Below are positions 60,945 to 64,000 of a DNA stretch of 64,000 nt, one piece after another. This stretch comes from Candidatus Sulfopaludibacter sp. SbA3. GTDB taxonomy: Bacteria; Pseudomonadota; Alphaproteobacteria; Caulobacterales; Hyphomonadaceae. The position numbers were made by a program, and so were the translations under genes. The notes below the pieces were generated by a model, which had not been told where the DNA came from, ran no database searches, and worked only from the letters and a program-made list of their open reading frames with translations. The stretch covers positions 119,172 to 183,171 of the forward strand of contig CAMEDD010000001.1 in assembly GCA_945913285.1 (NCBI GenBank), written 5' to 3'. How positions within the stretch are numbered: position 1 is the stretch's first letter; each line of letters begins with the position of its first letter.

Positions 60945-61850
60945 TCACTCCTGGATGGGACCGATCGTGACTTCGATGTCTTTCCACTGTTCATATGCGT
61001 CTTCGGGCAGGTTGTAAGGCGCGCATTTGCGCACGGCCCGCAGCGCCAGATCGACCGCGAGGCCAGAGCGTCCGGCGGGGCGCGATTTCGGGCTGACGAG
61101 CTCGGCCGAGCCGATCAGAGAGCCGTCGGTGGCGAGCTGCATCCGGATCATGACGTCGATCTGGTCTTCCTTCGGCAGGTCTTCGATGCCGCGCCAGCAG
61201 AAGCCGATCTGGCGGCGCACGGAGGCCTGAAGCGAGGCGGTGTTGCCGGAGCGGTCACCGGCCCCTTCCCGGTCGCGGCCGGCATTGCCGATGGCAGGGC
61301 GGTCGGGGGTTGCCTGCGCGGCGGCGCGCGGGCGGGCCTGGCGCTTGTCCTGCAGGGCCTTGTCGAAATCATCGAGGAAGGCGAGGTCGTCTTCCTTCTT
61401 TTTCGGCGGCTCTTTCTTGATCAGGGCTTCGGTCTTTTTCGGCTCCGGCTTCTTGGGCTCGGGCTTTTTCACCTCTTGCGGCTTGGCGCGCGGATCGGGG
61501 ACGGCCTCGGCCTCTTCAGGCTCCGCAGCTGGCTCAGGCGGCGCTTCGGCGGGGGCTTCCTCGACTTCCGGTTCGGGCGGCGGGAGGGCCTCGTCCACGG
61601 GTTCCGGGGCCTTGCGCAGCTCACTGACATTCGAGACGAGGCCGACATCCTCGAAATCGATCGGCAGGTCGGCGGAGGTTGCGCATTCCGGAAGCTGCAT
61701 CACAATCTCGATCGAGCGGATGCCGGGTTGCTCGCGGCGGAGTTTGTCGATCGCCTTGTCACACTGTGATTCCGGCTGTGGCCAGGACAGCATCGCCATC
61801 GCCAGCACGCTGGCGTGCACGAGGGTCGAGACAGCGAGGCCGCGGAACAT
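60945..61850 (-). CDS. tolA: TolA-type energy transducer
   Basis: A 301-residue TonB/TolA-like protein: one N-terminal membrane helix (VSTLVHASVLAMAML), a periplasmic part with two cysteines (SQCDK and PECATS), a Pro/Glu/Lys spacer (KKPEPKKPEPKKTE) and a C-terminal globular domain ending IEVTIGPIQE. It carries force from TolQR to the outer membrane. It begins 2 bases after tolR. Confidence 0.92.
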   Translation of the reverse strand: MFRGLAVSTLVHASVLAMAMLSWPQPESQCDKAIDKLRREQPGIRSIEIVMQLPECATSADLPIDFEDVGLVSNVSELRKAPEPVDEALPPPEPEVEEAPAEAPPEPAAEPEEAEAVPDPRAKPQEVKKPEPKKPEPKKTEALIKKEPPKKKEDDLAFLDDFDKALQDKRQARPRAAAQATPDRPAIGNAGRDREGAGDRSGNTASLQASVRRQIGFCWRGIEDLPKEDQIDVMIRMQLATDGSLIGSAELVSPKSRPAGRSGLAVDLALRAVRKCAPYNLPEDAYEQWKDIEVTIGPIQE

Positions 61851-61852
61851 GC

Positions 61853-62290
61853 CTATTCCTTCGGCTCGGTTATGAAGGACATGCGTGTGTAGCCCGCGCG
61901 GCGCACTTCGGCGGTGACCTCCATCACGAGGCCGTAGGGCACATCCTGATCCGCATACAGATAGACCTGCTTGTCATATCCTTCGCCGACGATGGCGGAG
62001 AGCTGGGCCGCGAGGTCGGCCGGATTGATCTCGGTCTGCTGGACGAGCACCTTGCCGTCCTTGCGCACCCAGAGCGTCAAAGGCGCGTCGTTCGCCTCCG
62101 CCTGCAGCGGGGCGGAGCTGGTTTTCGGCAAGTTCACTTCCTCGCCGCGGATCAGCAGAGGCGCGGTGATCATGAAGACGATCAGCAGCACGAGCATCAC
62201 ATCCACGAAGGGCGTGACGTTGATTTCCGCATTAAGGGCGCGCCGGCCGCGCCGCCCGCCTTTTCCGCCGGAACCGAGGATGAGGCCCAT
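61853..62290 (-). CDS. tolR: TolR biopolymer transport protein
   Basis: A 145-residue ExbD/TolR protein with one membrane helix. The helix holds the channel Asp in [17 protein letters not shown]. The periplasmic domain is normal in size. TolR with TolQ forms the proton-driven motor. tolQ ends 6 bases before it. Confidence 0.96.
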   Translation of the reverse strand: MGLILGSGGKGGRRGRRALNAEINVTPFVDVMLVLLIVFMITAPLLIRGEEVNLPKTSSAPLQAEANDAPLTLWVRKDGKVLVQQTEINPADLAAQLSAIVGEGYDKQVYLYADQDVPYGLVMEVTAEVRRAGYTRMSFITEPKE

Positions 62291-62296
62291 GTGCCG

Positions 62297-63010
<714 letters not shown>

Positions 63011-63066
63011 GAACGATGCGTCTCCCAAGCTTCATCCGGGCGCGCTGCGCCCGCTTGTGTGGTCAT

Positions 63067-63101
63067 AAAAAAGGTCGGTCCCGTCCGAGGCGGCAGGACC
63101 G
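63067..63101 (-). terminator. Intrinsic terminator between ybgC and tolQ
   Basis: On the minus strand CGGTCC-loop-GGACCG is followed by ACC and TTTTTT. It ends ybgC transcription 57 bases before tolQ, so the tol genes need their own promoter here. Confidence 0.75.
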
Positions 63102-63188
63102 GGTTTCAAGGATATTCTTTCCAGCCCGAATCCGGCAGAAACACGGCGCGGGACTGAGAATAGGCAGTGACATAAGCGTTAGCGGCCA

Positions 63189-63221
63189 AGGGTTAAGCCT
63201 TCGTGGCGGATCGTTAACCCT
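63189..63221. promoter_or_regulatory. Dyad AGGGTTAA-N17-TTAACCCT at ybgC stop
   Basis: Exact 8-bp arms. The TTAA halves resemble CtrA half-sites and the stop codon of ybgC is inside the right arm. It is about 180 bases before tolQ. It may be a regulatory site or just an mRNA 3' hairpin. Confidence 0.35.
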
Positions 63222-63672
63222 GGGGGTGCCAGCGGAACGCCTCGAGATGTTCGGCGATTTCGCGGATCGGGCGGCGCAGGCGCCCGTCGGCGTGGATCAT
63301 CACGGCGGTGATTTCGGCCTCGGTGAGGCGTTCCCCATCCCGCAGGCAGGCCTGGGAGAAACGAATGCGGGGGCCGTCCATGCCCAGATACCGGGTACGG
63401 ATGTGCAAGAGGTCGCCCACCTTCGCCGGCCGGCGATAGGTGACGTTTACATTGGTGAGCGTGAAGGCGGCGGGGTCTTCGCGGGCGAGCAGCGACTGGT
63501 GCGAGATGCCGGCATCGCGCAGGTGGTCCGAGCGGCCGCGCTCGAAGAAGCGCAGGTAGTTGGCGTGATAGACCATGCCGGTAAAATCGGTGTCTTCGTA
63601 ATAGACACGGACTGCCAGCCAATGCTGGCGGGCGGCGTCGAAATTGGCGGCGTCAAGCGGCGGCAGCGTCAT
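63214..63672 (-). CDS. ybgC: Acyl-CoA thioesterase YbgC (Tol-Pal associated)
   Basis: A 152-residue hotdog-fold thioesterase. The active-site segment RVYYEDTDFTGMVYHANYLR holds the catalytic Asp, and FFERGRSDHLR follows. It hydrolyses short or long acyl-CoA/ACP thioesters and is linked to phospholipid handling. The start is MTLPPLDA, overlapping the preceding gene's stop by 4 bases. Confidence 0.94.
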   Translation of the reverse strand: MTLPPLDAANFDAARQHWLAVRVYYEDTDFTGMVYHANYLRFFERGRSDHLRDAGISHQSLLAREDPAAFTLTNVNVTYRRPAKVGDLLHIRTRYLGMDGPRIRFSQACLRDGERLTEAEITAVMIHADGRLRRPIREIAEHLEAFRWHPQG

Positions 63673-64000
63673 GCCGCGCCCGTACCAGACTTTCGCGCGA
63701 GCATGAAGGCGTGGCCGAGGGCGTCGACGAGCGCGAGGGCTTCGGCGAGATCGGCATGGGTCTGGCGGATCGTGTCATCGCCCCATTCGCCCGTGACCAG
63801 GTCGATCAGGCCGAAGCGGTTGGTCTCGCTCGGAAAGTCGAAGACGAGATGGCCGGCGGTGGCGACGGCGCGGAACGGGCCGCCATGCGCGAGGGCGATC
63901 ACGCGCTCGATGACCGCAGGATTGAAGATGGCGCGGGCCTCGACCTGGTCGGACGATCTGAGTTTGTAAAGCGAGTCGAATGCCTTGGGTCCAAGATCCA
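63669..64000 (-). CDS. C-terminal part of a DUF3137-like protein
   Basis: The frame is open to the window end, so the N-terminus is missing. The visible 109 residues include LYKLRSSDQVEARAIFNPAV, a strand-rich domain (AVATAGHLVFDFPSETNRFG) and a helical end (ALALVDALGHAFMLARKSG). This resembles the end of DUF3137, a membrane protein family of unknown role. The name is from memory of the pattern, not from alignment. Confidence 0.5.
   Translation of the reverse strand, partial: DLGPKAFDSLYKLRSSDQVEARAIFNPAVIERVIALAHGGPFRAVATAGHLVFDFPSETNRFGLIDLVTGEWGDDTIRQTHADLAEALALVDALGHAFMLARKSGTGAA

Overview
The window is about 64 kb of GC-rich (mid-60s percent by eye), densely coding bacterial chromosome. 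Gene content points to an alphaproteobacterium, most likely Hyphomonadaceae (Hyphomonas-like). The markers are a RegB/RegA redox two-component pair beside SCO1/SenC, PhaR/PhaB for polyhydroxyalkanoate, GapR (DUF2312), an SDHAF4-like DUF1674 protein, and a complete ybgC-tolQRAB-pal-cpoB-tilS-ftsH cluster. The genus is inferred from gene content, not from a search. I see no rRNA, tRNA, CRISPR array, transposase, integrase or phage gene.

Layout. 0-9.8 kb: end of ftsX, an acyltransferase, DNA glycosylase, HNH nuclease, two glycosyltransferases, SCO1, RegB/RegA, prephenate dehydrogenase and DUF983. 9.9-14.4 kb: membrane protein, PhaR/PhaB, glyoxalase II with neighbours, and a lone PII protein. 14.4-19.2 kb: a tightly coupled minus-strand run of exported proteins (S8 protease, a membrane protein whose C-terminus resembles a protease propeptide, a lipoprotein, an M23 peptidase). 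19.2-33.7 kb: CoA metabolism, a YmdB-like phosphoesterase, a large lipoprotein, a YgjP-type metallopeptidase, an orphan MotA, transporters, a lytic transglycosylase, L36, hydrolases, GapR and an SDR. 33.7-38.9 kb: an accessory-looking patch of lower third-position GC with a hydrolase, a methyltransferase, a secreted cupin and a CadC-type regulator. 38.9-46.4 kb: an SDR, a DMT exporter, a frameshifted exported protein, an epimerase and a phosphotransferase-like gene, with two sets of decayed duplicated gene ends. 46.4-54.7 kb: DUF1674, HtpX, an RsmB-type methyltransferase, a glycine-zipper lipoprotein, Rpe, a heparinase-like protein, PurH and two small genes. 54.8-64 kb: the ftsH-to-ybgC envelope cluster on the minus strand.

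How genes work together. The Tol-Pal genes couple outer-membrane constriction to division, with TilS and FtsH translationally coupled downstream. RegB/RegA and SCO1 fit redox control of respiration. PhaR/PhaB, an enoyl-CoA hydratase and a CoA-transferase fit carbon storage and acyl-CoA turnover. HtpX and FtsH are membrane proteases.

The strongest unusual signals are: (i) two places (41.1-42.3 kb and 45.0-46.1 kb) where a single gene lies between duplicated, decayed 3' ends of its neighbours; (ii) the S8 protease/propeptide-like/lipoprotein/M23 cassette; (iii) three 11-bp-phased direct repeats in front of a CadC-type regulator; (iv) a perfect 10-bp-arm inverted repeat before an epimerase; and (v) a one-base frameshift in a conserved-looking exported protein. 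Nothing here is an obvious known defence, secondary-metabolite or mobile system.
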